Shown piece after piece: positions 7,271 through 17,202 of a stretch of DNA of 64,000 nt (positions within the stretch are counted from its first letter, which is position 1; the number at the start of each line of letters is the position of its first letter). Source of the stretch: Solirubrobacteraceae bacterium (GTDB lineage: Bacteria; Actinomycetota; Thermoleophilia; Solirubrobacterales; Solirubrobacteraceae); the NCBI GenBank assembly GCA_025449845.1, contig JANWIP010000017.1, positions 186,001-250,000 of the forward strand, in the 5' to 3' direction. Below the pieces are notes generated by a model. The model saw only the letters and a program-made list of their open reading frames with translations. It made no database searches and had not been told where the DNA came from. Both the position numbers and the translations under genes were made by a program.

Positions 7271-8742
7271 GCGCTGTAGGAGCGCGCAAGATCCACCAGC
7301 AGCCGCACGCCATAGCCGGCTGCGCCTTTGGGGGCGTAGGCGCGGCCGAGATCCCAGGCTGAGCCGGCGATGTCCAGGTGTGCCCAGGGCACATCCTCGA
7401 CGAAGTTCGAAAGGAAGGCCGCTCCCATGATCGTGCCGGCCTTACGATCTTCGGGGGCGTTGTTGAGGTCGCCATAGCGGCCCTTGATCGACTCGTCGTA
7501 CTCCTCGTGCAGCGGCAGGCGCCAGAGGATCTCGCCCGTGCGCTCGCCGGCCTCATTGACGCGCTGCGCCCAGTCGTCGTCGTTGCTCACCAGTCCGGCA
7601 TACGTGGAGCCGAGCGCGATGATCACCGCGCCCGTCAGCGTGGCCAGGTCCACGATCCGCTCCGCACCCAGCGAGACGGCGTGGCAGAGGCAGTCGGCCA
7701 GCACTAGGCGGCCCTCGGCGTCGGTGTTGTTGACCTCGATCGTCTTGCCGTTGGCGGCCGTCACGATGTCGCCGGGCTTCACAGCGCGGCCGTTGGGCAG
7801 GTTCTCGGTGGCGCCTACTACGGCCACCAGCTTCACGGGCAGCTTCAGCAGCGCGATCGCCGCGACCGCCTGGACCACCGCGGCGCCCCCGGACATATCG
7901 AACTTCATCTCCGACATCTTCGCCCCAGGCTTCAGTGAGATGCCGCCGCTGTCGAACGTCACGGCCTTGCCTACCAGTCCCAGCAGCGGGCCTTTGGCGT
8001 CGGGATGGGCATAGCGCATCGTGATCAGCGCTGGCTCCTCGTCCGAGCCCTGGGCCACGCAGGCAAAGGCGCCCATGCCGCGGTCCTTCAGGCCCTGGCT
8101 GCCCTCGACTTCGACGCTCAGTCCCTCGATCTCCCCGCCCAGGGCTTTGGCGTGGTTGGCCAGCGCGGTGGGAGTCAGGTCGTTGCCGGGGCGGTTCTGC
8201 AGGTCGCGCGCTTCGTTGACGGCATCGCTGACCGTGGCTGCTTCGTTCACCCTGCGCTCCAGCTCATCCGCGTCCTCGGCACCTGGGGCAGACACGATCA
8301 ACTGCTCAAGGTGCTTGGGCGGTGTGTCCGTCGCCTGCGCGGCGTCCTCCTTGGGCACCGACTTGTGGCGCTCGAAGCTGTAGTCGGCCAGCGCCGTGCC
8401 CTCGACCAGCGCTCCCGCCACCTCGCTGCCGGCGCCTGCTGGCAGCTGCCAGCAGAGGGTGCGCGTTGAAATCTCCTTCGCGCGCTCCAGTGCCTTCGCC
8501 GCGGCCACGCGGGCGCGCTCGGGTGTGAGCTCCTCGCGCTTGCCCAGGCCGACAGTCAGCCAACGCTTGCCTTGCGCGTGCGTCACGGCCAGTGACTTGA
8601 ACGAATGTCGGGCCTCGCCGCTGCTGACTAGCTCGGTCACCTCGCCCGGTGCTCCGGCGGGGGCCTGCTCGCCCTCGAACAGCGCCAGCGCCACCGTGTC
8701 GGCGTCGGTCGCCTGGGAGTCTCCTGTGGTGAGTGTGACCAT
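7267..8742 (-). CDS. pepA: Leucyl aminopeptidase (M17 family)
   Basis: 491 aa from ATG 8742 (MVTLTTGD, the usual N-terminus); an ATG at 8766 would add eight residues. A cytosolic hexameric dizinc aminopeptidase that releases N-terminal residues from peptides. The metal and catalytic site is clear: GKAVTFDSGGISLKP with the metal-binding Lys and Asp, MKFDMSGGAAV, and the family signature NTDAEGRLVLAD. The N-terminal macro-like domain is complete. Its stop overlaps the start of the acyl-CoA dehydrogenase gene, and it is divergent from thiolase with about 80 bp between. Confidence 0.95.
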   Translation of the reverse strand: MVTLTTGDSQATDADTVALALFEGEQAPAGAPGEVTELVSSGEARHSFKSLAVTHAQGKRWLTVGLGKREELTPERARVAAAKALERAKEISTRTLCWQLPAGAGSEVAGALVEGTALADYSFERHKSVPKEDAAQATDTPPKHLEQLIVSAPGAEDADELERRVNEAATVSDAVNEARDLQNRPGNDLTPTALANHAKALGGEIEGLSVEVEGSQGLKDRGMGAFACVAQGSDEEPALITMRYAHPDAKGPLLGLVGKAVTFDSGGISLKPGAKMSEMKFDMSGGAAVVQAVAAIALLKLPVKLVAVVGATENLPNGRAVKPGDIVTAANGKTIEVNNTDAEGRLVLADCLCHAVSLGAERIVDLATLTGAVIIALGSTYAGLVSNDDDWAQRVNEAGERTGEILWRLPLHEEYDESIKGRYGDLNNAPEDRKAGTIMGAAFLSNFVEDVPWAHLDIAGSAWDLGRAYAPKGAAGYGVRLLVDLARSYSA

Positions 8743-8821
8743 CACGACAGAGGCCACCATATCCACATCGCTAGCATTGCGGTCCTCTCACCTCCCAACC
8801 CGATCAGGAGAGCCCCACCCC

Positions 8822-9993
<1,172 letters not shown>

Positions 9994-9997
<4 letters not shown>

Positions 9998-10740
9998 CCT
10001 CCGCGGCGTTCTTCGATCTGGACAGGACCCTGATGGTGGGGTCTTCGGGCATCTACTTCGCTCGCGCAGCTTTCGAGACGGGCATGATTTCGCGCGGACG
10101 CCTCGCGCGGGACGTCTATGAAAACCTGCGCTTTCGCCTGCGCGGTTCTACCGACGATCGCGCCGACGCCGTGCGTGAGCGTGTGGGGGAGATGATCGCC
10201 GGCGTGCCCGTGCGCGAGCTGCAGCGCCTCTCCCCGCGCGTGCTCGCCGGCGTGCTGCCGCGGCTCTACCCGCAGATGCTCGAACGCGCCTATGACCATC
10301 AGGAGCAGGGCCAGCGCGTGTACATCGTCACGGCCGCCTTGCAGGAGATGGCGGACATGCTGGCGCATGTGCTCGCCTTCGATGGGGGTTTGGGCTCTCA
10401 GCTGGAGGTCGTTGAAGGGCGCTATACCGGCCGCCCTTCTGGTCCCTTCAACTATCGCGAGGGCAAGGTCGTGGCGATGCAGGGGCTGGCCGAGCGCGAG
10501 GGGATCGACCTCTCCGCGTCCTATGCCTACTCCGACTCCGAGTCGGACCTGCCCATGCTGCGCGCGGTGGGCAACGCGGTCGTGGTCAACCCCGATCTGC
10601 AGCTACGGCGCATCGCCGCGGAGGAGGGTTGGGAGGCGATCTACCTGGACCGCCTGGGGCGGCGCTTGAAGGTCGTGGGCGCGCTCGCTGCCGGAACGGC
10701 TGTGGCGGCGGCCAGCCGCCTGAAGCTCCGCGCAGGATAA
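9994..10740 (+). CDS. HAD-IB family hydrolase (SerB-like phosphatase)
   Basis: 248 aa, GTG start overlapping the thiolase stop (GTGA). Haloacid dehalogenase superfamily, subfamily IB: the nucleophile motif is FDLDRTLM (D8 and D10), motif II lies in YIVTAALQEM, the Lys in GKVVAM, and motif III is YSDSESDLPML. The family hydrolyses phosphate monoesters such as phosphoserine or lysophospholipid-type substrates. The C-terminal AGTAVAAASRLKL is mildly hydrophobic and could touch the membrane. The substrate is unknown; overlap with thiolase suggests co-expression rather than shared pathway. Confidence 0.88.
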
Positions 10741-10752
10741 TCTGCCTCCGCG

Positions 10753-11175
10753 ATGTCCTCCTCCGCCGCCCACACCTCCAAGAGCAAGATCCGCGTCGTC
10801 GTCGCCAAGCCCGGCCTGGATGGTCACGATCGCGGCGCGAAGATCATCGCCCGGGCGCTGCGCGATGCGGGCATGGAGGTCATCTACACCGGCCTGCACC
10901 AGACGCCTGAGCAGATTGTGGAGACGGTCATTCAGGAGGATGCGGACGCCGTGGGCCTGTCGATTCTTTCGGGCGCGCATATGACGCTGGTGCCGCGCGT
11001 GGTGGCGCTGCTGCACGAGCAGGGCATCGACGATGTGCTCGTGACCGTGGGGGGCACGATCCCTGCCGAGGACATTCCCGAGCTCAAGCAGCTGGGTGTG
11101 GCTGAGGTCTTCACGCCGGGCGCCCCGACACAGGCGATTGTGGACTTCATCCGCGGGTCCGTCGGCCAGAACTAA
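10753..11175 (+). CDS. Cobalamin-binding small subunit of an acyl-CoA mutase
   Basis: 140 aa. It corresponds to the C-terminal B12-binding domain of methylmalonyl-CoA (or isobutyryl/ethylmalonyl-type) mutase encoded as a separate subunit. The base-off/His-on motif DGHDRG (D23-x-H25-x-x-G28) supplies the cobalt ligand; [10 protein letters not shown] and [10 protein letters not shown] are the other cofactor contacts. The catalytic (beta/alpha)8 subunit is absent here and must lie elsewhere. meaB at 5112 encodes the matching chaperone. It is 12 nt after the HAD gene and is probably the last gene of that operon. Confidence 0.92.
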   Translation: MSSSAAHTSKSKIRVVVAKPGLDGHDRGAKIIARALRDAGMEVIYTGLHQTPEQIVETVIQEDADAVGLSILSGAHMTLVPRVVALLHEQGIDDVLVTVGGTIPAEDIPELKQLGVAEVFTPGAPTQAIVDFIRGSVGQN

Positions 11176-11185
11176 ATTAAACCGA

Positions 11186-11220
11186 TTGACTCGTCAGTCA
11201 ACCGCTAATTGGGGTAGCAT
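11186..11220 (+). promoter_or_regulatory. TetR-type palindrome and putative promoter of the etf operon
   Basis: Inverted repeat TTGACT (11186-11191), spacer CGTC, AGTCAA (11196-11201) in a locally A+T-rich gap. A TAGCAT at 11215-11220 is a plausible -10 box, so the palindrome would cover the -35 region. Palindromes with TTGACT/AGTCAA half-sites are typical of TetR regulators of acyl-CoA metabolism; that assignment is by analogy. Confidence 0.5.
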
Positions 11221-11221
11221 T

Positions 11222-11262
11222 GAGGGTGGCGCAGCCGGCGAAGCCGGCGAGCCGGGCCCCTC
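11222..11262 (+). repeat. GC-rich palindromic element (family member 2)
   Basis: 41-nt unit: GAGGG arm, GGC, an inner perfect hairpin GCCGGC-GAA-GCCGGC (11234-11248), GCC, and a closing CCCCTC arm. It lies in the 5' leader of etfB, 45 nt before its ATG. It is the most symmetrical copy of the family found at 1053, 42111 and 46468. Confidence 0.8.
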
Positions 11263-11306
11263 GATCACGAGGCGTGCTACCAGATTCCCAACTTGAAGGA
11301 AGCCGA

Positions 11307-12098
11307 ATGAAGATATGCGTCCTGGTTAAGGAGGTTCCGGACGCCGCCGTCGAGAAGCGCATTGACAACTCGACGGGGCGCATGGACCGCAGTGGGGAGA
11401 AGAACCTCAATCCCTATGACACGCACGCCATCGAGGCGGCGATGCAGATCCGCGAGGGCGGTGCCGTCCCCGTGGAGGAGATCGTGGCCGTCACGATGGG
11501 CCCCGAGAGCGCCGTGCGCGCGCTGCACAAGGCCGTATCGCTTGGCGCCGACCGTTCGGTGCACCTCAGCGATGGAGCCGTGGCCGGCAGCGATGTGGCC
11601 GCCACCGGCTATGCGCTGGCCAAGACCCTGCAGCGCGAGAGCCCGGATCTGGTGCTGCTGGGCCAGCAGTCAGACGACGGCGAGTGCTACACGATCGGGG
11701 CTGTCGTGGCCGAGCATCTGGGGATGCCTTCCTTGACGCAGGTCATCAAGATGGACGTCGATCCCGACGCCTTGCGCTGCGAGCGCCAGGCTGAGTACGG
11801 CTATGACACGGTGCAGATCAAGCTGCCCGCCGTTATCTCCGTTGGTGACGCCATCAACGAGCCGCGCTATCCCTCGCTGAAGGCGATCATGGGGGCCAAG
11901 AAGAAGCCCCTGGACACCGTCGGCATCGGCGATGTGGAGATCGACGCCTCCAAGGTCGGCGGCGAGAACTCCGCCGCGCAGTGGGTGGCCGCCAAGGCGC
12001 CGCCCCCGAAGGGCGCCGGCGAGATCATCGAGGACGAGGACACCAACGAGACGGTCGAGAAGATCGTCGCCTGGCTCGACGAGAGGAAGCTGATCTAG
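11307..12098 (+). CDS. etfB: Electron transfer flavoprotein beta subunit
   Basis: 263 aa from ATG 11307; the open frame upstream only reads the palindromic repeat. EtfB (FixA family) binds AMP and, with EtfA, carries electrons from acyl-CoA dehydrogenases to the membrane quinone oxidoreductase. Typical features are KICVLVKEVPDA at the N-terminus, NPYDTHAIEAAMQI, the adenine-nucleotide loop around LLGQQSDDGECYTIG, and LKAIMGAKKKPL, the recognition-loop region. The stop is followed directly by the etfA start, and ETF-QO follows, giving a compact etfBA-fixC-like operon. Confidence 0.95.
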   Translation: MKICVLVKEVPDAAVEKRIDNSTGRMDRSGEKNLNPYDTHAIEAAMQIREGGAVPVEEIVAVTMGPESAVRALHKAVSLGADRSVHLSDGAVAGSDVAATGYALAKTLQRESPDLVLLGQQSDDGECYTIGAVVAEHLGMPSLTQVIKMDVDPDALRCERQAEYGYDTVQIKLPAVISVGDAINEPRYPSLKAIMGAKKKPLDTVGIGDVEIDASKVGGENSAAQWVAAKAPPPKGAGEIIEDEDTNETVEKIVAWLDERKLI

Positions 12099-13079
12099 AT
12101 GGCCAACATCCTTGTCTACGCGCTGCACTACGAAGGCGCGATCAACAAGAACTCATTGGGCGCCGTCAGCGAGGGCGCCAAGCTCGCCGCGCAGCTGGGC
12201 GGTGAGGCGCACGCGATCCTCGTCGGTCAGGGCGTGCCGCAGGATCTGGCGGCTTCGCTCGGTGCCTACGGCGCCAAGAAGGTGCTCGTCGCCGAGGGCC
12301 CCGAAGGTCTCGCGCAGCCTGTCGTTGACGCGATGGGCAAGGCGATCGCCGATGGCGGCTACAAGTACGCCATCTTCGGTGGCGGCCTGCTCGGCTTTGA
12401 GATCGGTGCCGGTCTGGCCGCACGGCTGGGCGCTGGCGTGGCCATGGAGGTCACCGCCGTGCGTGCCGAGGGCGGTGAGTTGATCGCCGAGCGCCCCATC
12501 CTAGGCGACAGCGCGATCTCCGAGATCAAGTACCGCTCTGAGGTGGGCATCGTGATCGGACGCCTCAACGCGTTTGATATCGCTCAGAACGGCTCAGGCG
12601 AGGCGGCAGTGGAGCAGCTGAGCTTCGAGCTGAGCCCGCACGCTTCGCAGGCCACGATGGTGACGCGCGGCGAACAGCGCGGTGCTGACGTTGACATCGA
12701 GGGTGCCGACATCCTCGTCGCCGGCGGCCGCGGTCTCGGCAAGGCCGAGGGCTTCGAGCTCTGCGAACAGCTCGCGGGTGCCTTCGGCGGCAACGCCGCG
12801 GTGGCCGCCACGCGTGCCGTGGTCGATGCCGGCTGGTACCCCTACGCGGCGCAGATCGGTCAGACCGGCAAGACGGTCGCGCCGAAGCTCTATCTCGCCG
12901 CGGGCATCTCCGGTGCGATCCAGCACAAGGTGGGTATGCAGGCCTCGGAGAACATCGTGGCCATTAACAAGGACTCAAACGCTCCCATCTTCGAGTTCTC
13001 CGACCTCGGCATCGTGGGCGATCTCAACAAGATCCTGCCCAAGCTGACTGAGGCCGTGAAGGCTAAGAAGGCGAGCTGA
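12099..13079 (+). CDS. etfA: Electron transfer flavoprotein alpha subunit
   Basis: 326 aa, starting at the base after the etfB stop. EtfA binds the redox-active FAD of the heterodimer. The C-terminal FAD domain is complete: GGRGLGKAEGFE, the IGQTGKTVAPKLYLAAGISG segment with the conserved Gly-Ile-Ser-Gly, HKVGM, and INKDSNAPIFEFSDLGIVGD. It shuttles electrons from acyl-CoA dehydrogenase (6125) to the ETF-quinone oxidoreductase encoded next. Confidence 0.96.
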   Translation: MANILVYALHYEGAINKNSLGAVSEGAKLAAQLGGEAHAILVGQGVPQDLAASLGAYGAKKVLVAEGPEGLAQPVVDAMGKAIADGGYKYAIFGGGLLGFEIGAGLAARLGAGVAMEVTAVRAEGGELIAERPILGDSAISEIKYRSEVGIVIGRLNAFDIAQNGSGEAAVEQLSFELSPHASQATMVTRGEQRGADVDIEGADILVAGGRGLGKAEGFELCEQLAGAFGGNAAVAATRAVVDAGWYPYAAQIGQTGKTVAPKLYLAAGISGAIQHKVGMQASENIVAINKDSNAPIFEFSDLGIVGDLNKILPKLTEAVKAKKAS

Positions 13080-13081
13080 CG

Positions 13082-14866
13082 ATGTCGGGTCACGGCGGTT
13101 CCAACAATGGAAAGGTCGCACCCGCGGCCTTTCCACCACCTGTAGACCCCCAGAAGGAATTCATCAAGCGCGGTCTCGACGACGAGGACGAGCTGATTGA
13201 GGTTGGCGTGGCGATCGTCGGCGGCGGCACCGCCGGCCTGGCCTGCGCCAACCGCCTGCTGCAGCTGCTGGCCGACGATCCCGAGACGATGGAGCGCCTC
13301 GGCGAAGTGCCGGTGGCGGTCGTGGAGAAGGCCAAGACCTGTGGCGGGCATAACTTCTCAGGTGCCGTCGTGCGCCCGGGGCCGCTTGAAGAGCTATTCC
13401 CCGATTTGTCCCGCGAGGACTGGCGCAAGGAGGGCTTTGCCTTCGGCGAGGTCACCAAGGAGGCCGTCTACCTCACGCCTACCGCCAAGACCAAGCTGCG
13501 CCTCTTGCCGGTGCCGCCGAACTTCCGCAACCACGGCAACGAGATCCTTTCCGTCTCCGCGCTGGCGCGCTATCAGCAGCGCTTGGCTGAGGAGGCCGGC
13601 GCCTACATCCTCACCGAGACCTCCGCCACGCAGCTGATCGTGGAGAACTCGGGTGGGCGGGGATCGGATCAGGGGCAGGCGAGCCGTGTCGTGGGTGTGC
13701 GCAGCGGCGACAAGGGTCGCGGCAAGGACGGCGAGCCGCTGGGCAACTTCGAGCCCGGCACCGACATCAAGGCACAGGCCACGGTGCTCGCCGAGGGCTG
13801 CTGGGGCCACATCACCGGCGCCGCCATCCGCGAGTTCGATCTCGGCAAGGACCGCGAGCCGCAGGTTTGGGAGCTCGGCGTCAAGGAGGTCTGGAAGGTC
13901 CCCAAGCCGCTCGACCGCGTGATCCACACGCTCGGGCCGTGGCCGCTGAGGATGTCCTCCAAGTACGGGCAGATCGGCGGCACCTGGCTGTATCCGATGA
14001 AGGACGAGAAGACCGGCGAGCACATGGTCTCGATCGGCTTCGTGCTCGACCTTGAGTACGCCGATGCGACGACCTCCGCCCACGACCTCCTGCAGCAGTT
14101 CAAGCTGCACCCGCTCGTCAAGGGCATCCTGGAGGGCGGCGAGCGCATTGCCTGGGGCGCCAAGGCGCTGCCCGGGGGCGGCTACTGGTCGATGCCCAAG
14201 CTCTCGATGCCCGGCGCGCTGCTCGTGGGCGACGGCGCCGGCATGGTCGACACCGTCTCGCTCAAGGGCGTGCACCACGCGATCCTCTCGGGCAAGCTCG
14301 CGGCCGAGTCGATCTACGCGGCGCTCGTGCGCGGCGAGAGCACCTTCGAGTCCTACGAGCAGGCCGTCGAGGAGTCGCGTATCGGTAAGGAGCTCTATGC
14401 CGTGCGCAATACGCGCCAGCCGCTGCAGAAGGGCTTCATCCAGGGCGCGCCGCTGGCCAACCTGATGGTCGCCACCAAGGGCCGCTTTCCTGGCGGGCGC
14501 TGGCCCTGGCACCGCAATGACTCCAAACCGATGTTCATCGGCAAGACCAAGGACAACTACCCCAAGCCCGATGGCAAGTACACCTTCGACAAGCTCTCCT
14601 CGGTGTTCATCACCGGCAACGCCACGCGCGACGATGCCCCCAACCACATCCGCGTGCAGAAGCATGTGCCGCGTGAGGTTGCGGAAACATGGCGCTGGAT
14701 GTGCCCGGCTGGGGTCTATGAGATCCCCGAGGACGCGCCCGAATCCGGCGATGTGGACGTGATCGTCAACTACACCAACTGCGTGCAGTGCGGAGCCATC
14801 ACCGCCAAGGGTGGTCGCCTGACGGCCCCCGAGGGGGGCGACGGACCGCTCTATCAGATCCTCTGA
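13082..14866 (+). CDS. Electron-transferring-flavoprotein:quinone oxidoreductase
   Basis: 594 aa. Membrane-associated FAD / iron-sulfur enzyme that oxidises reduced ETF and reduces quinone (menaquinone is likely in this group). The Rossmann FAD motif is GGGTAG (47-52); KTCGGHNFSGA and LVGDGAGMVDTVSLKGVHHA are family signatures. The C-terminal 4Fe-4S domain is unusual: CPAGVYEI gives one Cys and NCVQCGAIT two, but the position of the fourth ligand of the classical NCVxCKTCD motif is Ile. This may be a subfamily trait or mean an altered cluster. It follows etfA by two bases. Confidence 0.93.
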   Translation: MSGHGGSNNGKVAPAAFPPPVDPQKEFIKRGLDDEDELIEVGVAIVGGGTAGLACANRLLQLLADDPETMERLGEVPVAVVEKAKTCGGHNFSGAVVRPGPLEELFPDLSREDWRKEGFAFGEVTKEAVYLTPTAKTKLRLLPVPPNFRNHGNEILSVSALARYQQRLAEEAGAYILTETSATQLIVENSGGRGSDQGQASRVVGVRSGDKGRGKDGEPLGNFEPGTDIKAQATVLAEGCWGHITGAAIREFDLGKDREPQVWELGVKEVWKVPKPLDRVIHTLGPWPLRMSSKYGQIGGTWLYPMKDEKTGEHMVSIGFVLDLEYADATTSAHDLLQQFKLHPLVKGILEGGERIAWGAKALPGGGYWSMPKLSMPGALLVGDGAGMVDTVSLKGVHHAILSGKLAAESIYAALVRGESTFESYEQAVEESRIGKELYAVRNTRQPLQKGFIQGAPLANLMVATKGRFPGGRWPWHRNDSKPMFIGKTKDNYPKPDGKYTFDKLSSVFITGNATRDDAPNHIRVQKHVPREVAETWRWMCPAGVYEIPEDAPESGDVDVIVNYTNCVQCGAITAKGGRLTAPEGGDGPLYQIL

Positions 14867-14886
14867 GCGACGCCCGCGGCGGCATT

Positions 14887-14911
14887 GCCGCGGAAAGTCG
14901 CTCGCCGCGGC
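14887..14911 (+). terminator. Hairpin after the etf operon
   Basis: Perfect 7-bp stem GCCGCGG (14887-14893) / CCGCGGC (14905-14911) with an 11-nt loop, 20 nt after the ETF-QO stop. There is no T-run, so at most a weak or Rho-assisted terminator. Confidence 0.35.
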
Positions 14912-14954
14912 GAAACCCCAGCAGTTCGCGGGTGTTCCATGACTGCACTTGTCT

Positions 14955-15422
14955 ATGTTTCCAACCTCCTTTCATCTGGCAGTGCTGGCAGCGGGCGTCC
15001 TCGCGCAGGCGCCCGCACCGGCTCCCGCGCCGGCCGTGATGGCCAGCGTCGAACAGTGCACGCCGTCGGTCAATCAGGCCGAACGCTCGGCCACCTTCGT
15101 CGCGCAGATGACGGCGGTCCAGGGCACGCAGCACATGGCGATGCGCATCGAGGTGCAGGAACGCACGCCGCCGGATGAAACCTTCCACACGATCGTCGCC
15201 CCTGGTCTTGGCATGTGGCGCTCCTCGGAACCGGGCGTGAAAGTTTACAAGTACGTCAAGGAACTCACCAACCTTGCGGCGCCGGCTGCTTTTCGTGTGC
15301 AGGTGCACTATCGCTGGCTGGACAACCGGGGCAGAGTGATCAAGCGGGCCGAGCGGCGCTCGCCCGCGTGCCTTCAGCCGGTGGACATTCCGCAGCCGCC
15401 CGCTAGAATGCCTGAAGCATGA
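14955..15422 (+). CDS. Small secreted protein of unknown function
   Basis: 155 aa from ATG 14955 (a TTG at 14949 is an alternative). A short hydrophobic N-terminus followed by an Ala-Pro-rich stretch ([11 protein letters not shown]) looks like a signal peptide. The mature part has two Cys, one shortly after the signal (QCTPS) and one near the C-terminus (SPACLQPVD), which could form a disulfide tying the ends together; the core ([24 protein letters not shown], then [14 protein letters not shown]) looks like a beta-sandwich. No known family recognised. Its stop overlaps the rpmE start, so it shares that operon. Confidence 0.65.
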   Translation: MFPTSFHLAVLAAGVLAQAPAPAPAPAVMASVEQCTPSVNQAERSATFVAQMTAVQGTQHMAMRIEVQERTPPDETFHTIVAPGLGMWRSSEPGVKVYKYVKELTNLAAPAAFRVQVHYRWLDNRGRVIKRAERRSPACLQPVDIPQPPARMPEA

Positions 15423-15670
15423 AGACCGAGATCCACCCCGAGTACCTGGAGGCCCACGTGTCGTGCACCTGCGGCAACGAGTTCACGACGCGCGCGACGC
15501 GTCCTGAGCTGCACGTCGAGGTGTGCTCGAACTGCCATCCCTTCTACACGGGTCGCCAGAAGCTGGTGGACACCGGAGGGCGCGTAGAGCGCTTCCAGCG
15601 CCGCATGGCGAAGGGTCGCGCACGCTCCGCTCAGGCCACTGCCGGGCAGAGCCAGACACGGTCCGAGTAG
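15419..15670 (+). CDS. rpmE: 50S ribosomal protein L31
   Basis: 83 aa. L31 of the zinc-binding (C+) form: C16 and C18 in CTCGN, C36 and C39 in [10 protein letters not shown]. It bridges the ribosomal subunits. The basic C-terminal extension after about residue 65 is longer than in E. coli. It begins inside the stop of the preceding secreted-protein gene and is followed by the DUF1385 gene. It is the first member of the housekeeping run that continues at prfA. Confidence 0.96.
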   Translation: MKTEIHPEYLEAHVSCTCGNEFTTRATRPELHVEVCSNCHPFYTGRQKLVDTGGRVERFQRRMAKGRARSAQATAGQSQTRSE

Positions 15671-15685
15671 GGTCTCGGGACTGAT

Positions 15686-16849
15686 ATGGCTTCCCGCCTG
15701 GCTCCCGGTTCGCCGACGCCAGGGCTGGAGGCGACGTCAGAAACAGCATCGGCGTCCCCGAACGGGATGCTGCAGGCACAGCGCGACGCCCCGCTGGGCG
15801 GTCAGGCGGTGCTGGAGGGCGTCATGATGCGCGGCATCCGCAACTGGGCCGTCGCCGTGCGCAAGCCGGCGATCGAGTCGGCCCTGGAGGCGGTGGAGGA
15901 GGCAGAGGAGGCAGAAAACGGGGCCTCCGCGCCGTCGGACAACGGTGCCTCTGCGCAGGATGCTTCGGGCCACGGTGCGATCCCCATCGATCCTCTGGGC
16001 GAGATCGAGGTCACGACCTTTCCGCTGGACTCGGCGCTGCGCCGTCATCGCTGGCTGCGCGTGCCGATCCTGCGCGGCATCGTGGCGTTGGGGGAGTCGC
16101 TGGCGATCGGCTTCAAAGCCCTTGGGGTGTCCGCCAACGCGCAGCTTGCCGCGGTGGGCGGCAGCGGCGGCGAGGAGGGCGAGGAGCCGATGGAGATCTC
16201 CGGAGGCATGTGGGCGGGCACGATCGTCGTCGCCTTGGTGTTCGCGATCGGCCTGTTCTTCCTGCTGCCCTTGGGGCTGACGAGCCTGATCAAGGATCAG
16301 CTGAACTCCTCGGCGCTGTTCTGGATCGTCGAGGGGGTACTGCGCACCGCGATCTTCCTCGGCTACATGGTGCTGCTCTCGCGCTTGCGCGACCTGCGGC
16401 GCGTGTTCGAGTACCACGGCGCCGAGCACAAGACGATCTCCTGCTTTGAGGCAGGTCTCGACCTGACGCCTGTCAACGCGCAGCGCTTCTCGCGCCTGCA
16501 CCCCCGCTGCGGCACCAGCTTCCTGCTGATCGTCATGATCGTCTCGATCTTCGTCTTCGGCGCGGTCGGCTTGCCCGCCTGGTACCTGCTGGTGGCCTCG
16601 CGCGTCATCGGCGTACCGCTGATCGCCGGCATCTCCTTCGAGATCATCAAGTTCGCCGGGCGTAACCGCCGCCGCCGTTGGGTGCGCGTGGTGATGTGGC
16701 CCGGGATGCAGTTGCAGCTGCTGACCACGCGCGAGCCCGATCTCGACCAGCTCGCGGTGGCGATCGCCTCGCTTGAGGCGGTACTGGCGTTGGAGGACTA
16801 CAGCGAGCTGTCGGCCAAGGATCTGGTGGGCGTGGAGGTCGTCGCGTAG
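15686..16849 (+). CDS. DUF1385 polytopic membrane protein
   Basis: 387 aa. The family signature GGQAVLEGVMMRG is near residues 35-47 and the conserved YHGAEHKTISCFE block follows the membrane part. At least four hydrophobic segments are visible (around IVVALVFAIGLFFLLPLG, FWIVEGVLRTAIFLGYMVLL, FLLIVMIVSIFVFGAVG and LLVASRVIGVPLIAGI). An acidic, low-complexity insert (about 65-95) interrupts the N-terminal domain. The function is unknown; the gene is widely found next to rpmE and prfA in bacteria, which suggests a link to translation or membrane biogenesis. Here prfA is displaced by 8 kb. Confidence 0.88.
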   Translation: MASRLAPGSPTPGLEATSETASASPNGMLQAQRDAPLGGQAVLEGVMMRGIRNWAVAVRKPAIESALEAVEEAEEAENGASAPSDNGASAQDASGHGAIPIDPLGEIEVTTFPLDSALRRHRWLRVPILRGIVALGESLAIGFKALGVSANAQLAAVGGSGGEEGEEPMEISGGMWAGTIVVALVFAIGLFFLLPLGLTSLIKDQLNSSALFWIVEGVLRTAIFLGYMVLLSRLRDLRRVFEYHGAEHKTISCFEAGLDLTPVNAQRFSRLHPRCGTSFLLIVMIVSIFVFGAVGLPAWYLLVASRVIGVPLIAGISFEIIKFAGRNRRRRWVRVVMWPGMQLQLLTTREPDLDQLAVAIASLEAVLALEDYSELSAKDLVGVEVVA

Positions 16850-16911
16850 GTCGCAGCGCTCGCGCATCGCAGGGCTTGACAGTCCATAAGCACCTTAGTT
16901 TCCTTTGGGGC

Positions 16912-16941
16912 TTGACAAGACTATCGGTCTATGCTTATAGT
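16912..16941 (+). promoter_or_regulatory. Strong sigma70-type promoter
   Basis: TTGACA (16912-16917), 18-bp spacer, TATAGT (16936-16941). A second TTGACA lies at 16876 in a near-repeat of the same GGGCTTGACA context. In a G+C-rich genome this is a near-consensus promoter; it reads into the 400-nt leader of the surface-protein genes. Confidence 0.7.
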
Positions 16942-17152
16942 GCTCTTGCCTTGATTGCCCCGGCTTGGGGCAGCGGGCTTGCATAGGTCGGATCTGGGTT
17001 CTTCCCGTGTTGTTGCGGGGTCCATGGAGCCGCAAAGGGATGGTTGGAGAGGGATTTCGGTCGCTTCACGAGGGATGTTGAGATGAGTGATCTTCTTTGT
17101 AGCCGCACTTCGCGGTCAAATCGTGCAGTGACTCCACTGGGGGTTACTACTA

Positions 17153-17177
17153 GATGCGTCAGCATCACTGACGCATC
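17153..17177. repeat. Perfect 10-bp inverted repeat
   Basis: GATGCGTCAG (17153-17162), loop CATCA, CTGACGCATC (17168-17177). It abuts the CT tract. It could be an operator, a leader hairpin, or the remnant of a mobile element. Confidence 0.75.
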
Positions 17178-17202
17178 TCTCTCTCTCTCTCTCTCTCTCT
17201 CT
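17176..17202. repeat. CT dinucleotide microsatellite
   Basis: 27 consecutive bases alternating T and C (13.5 units). Such tracts are rare in G+C-rich bacteria and mutate by slipped-strand mispairing; in other bacteria they create phase variation of surface genes. Here it lies in the leader of two secreted-protein genes. Confidence 0.85.

Noticed and set aside
11222-11306. Reading the palindromic element as the N-terminus of EtfB
   Set aside because: EtfB family proteins start at the ATG at 11307, and the same element occurs elsewhere in other frames.
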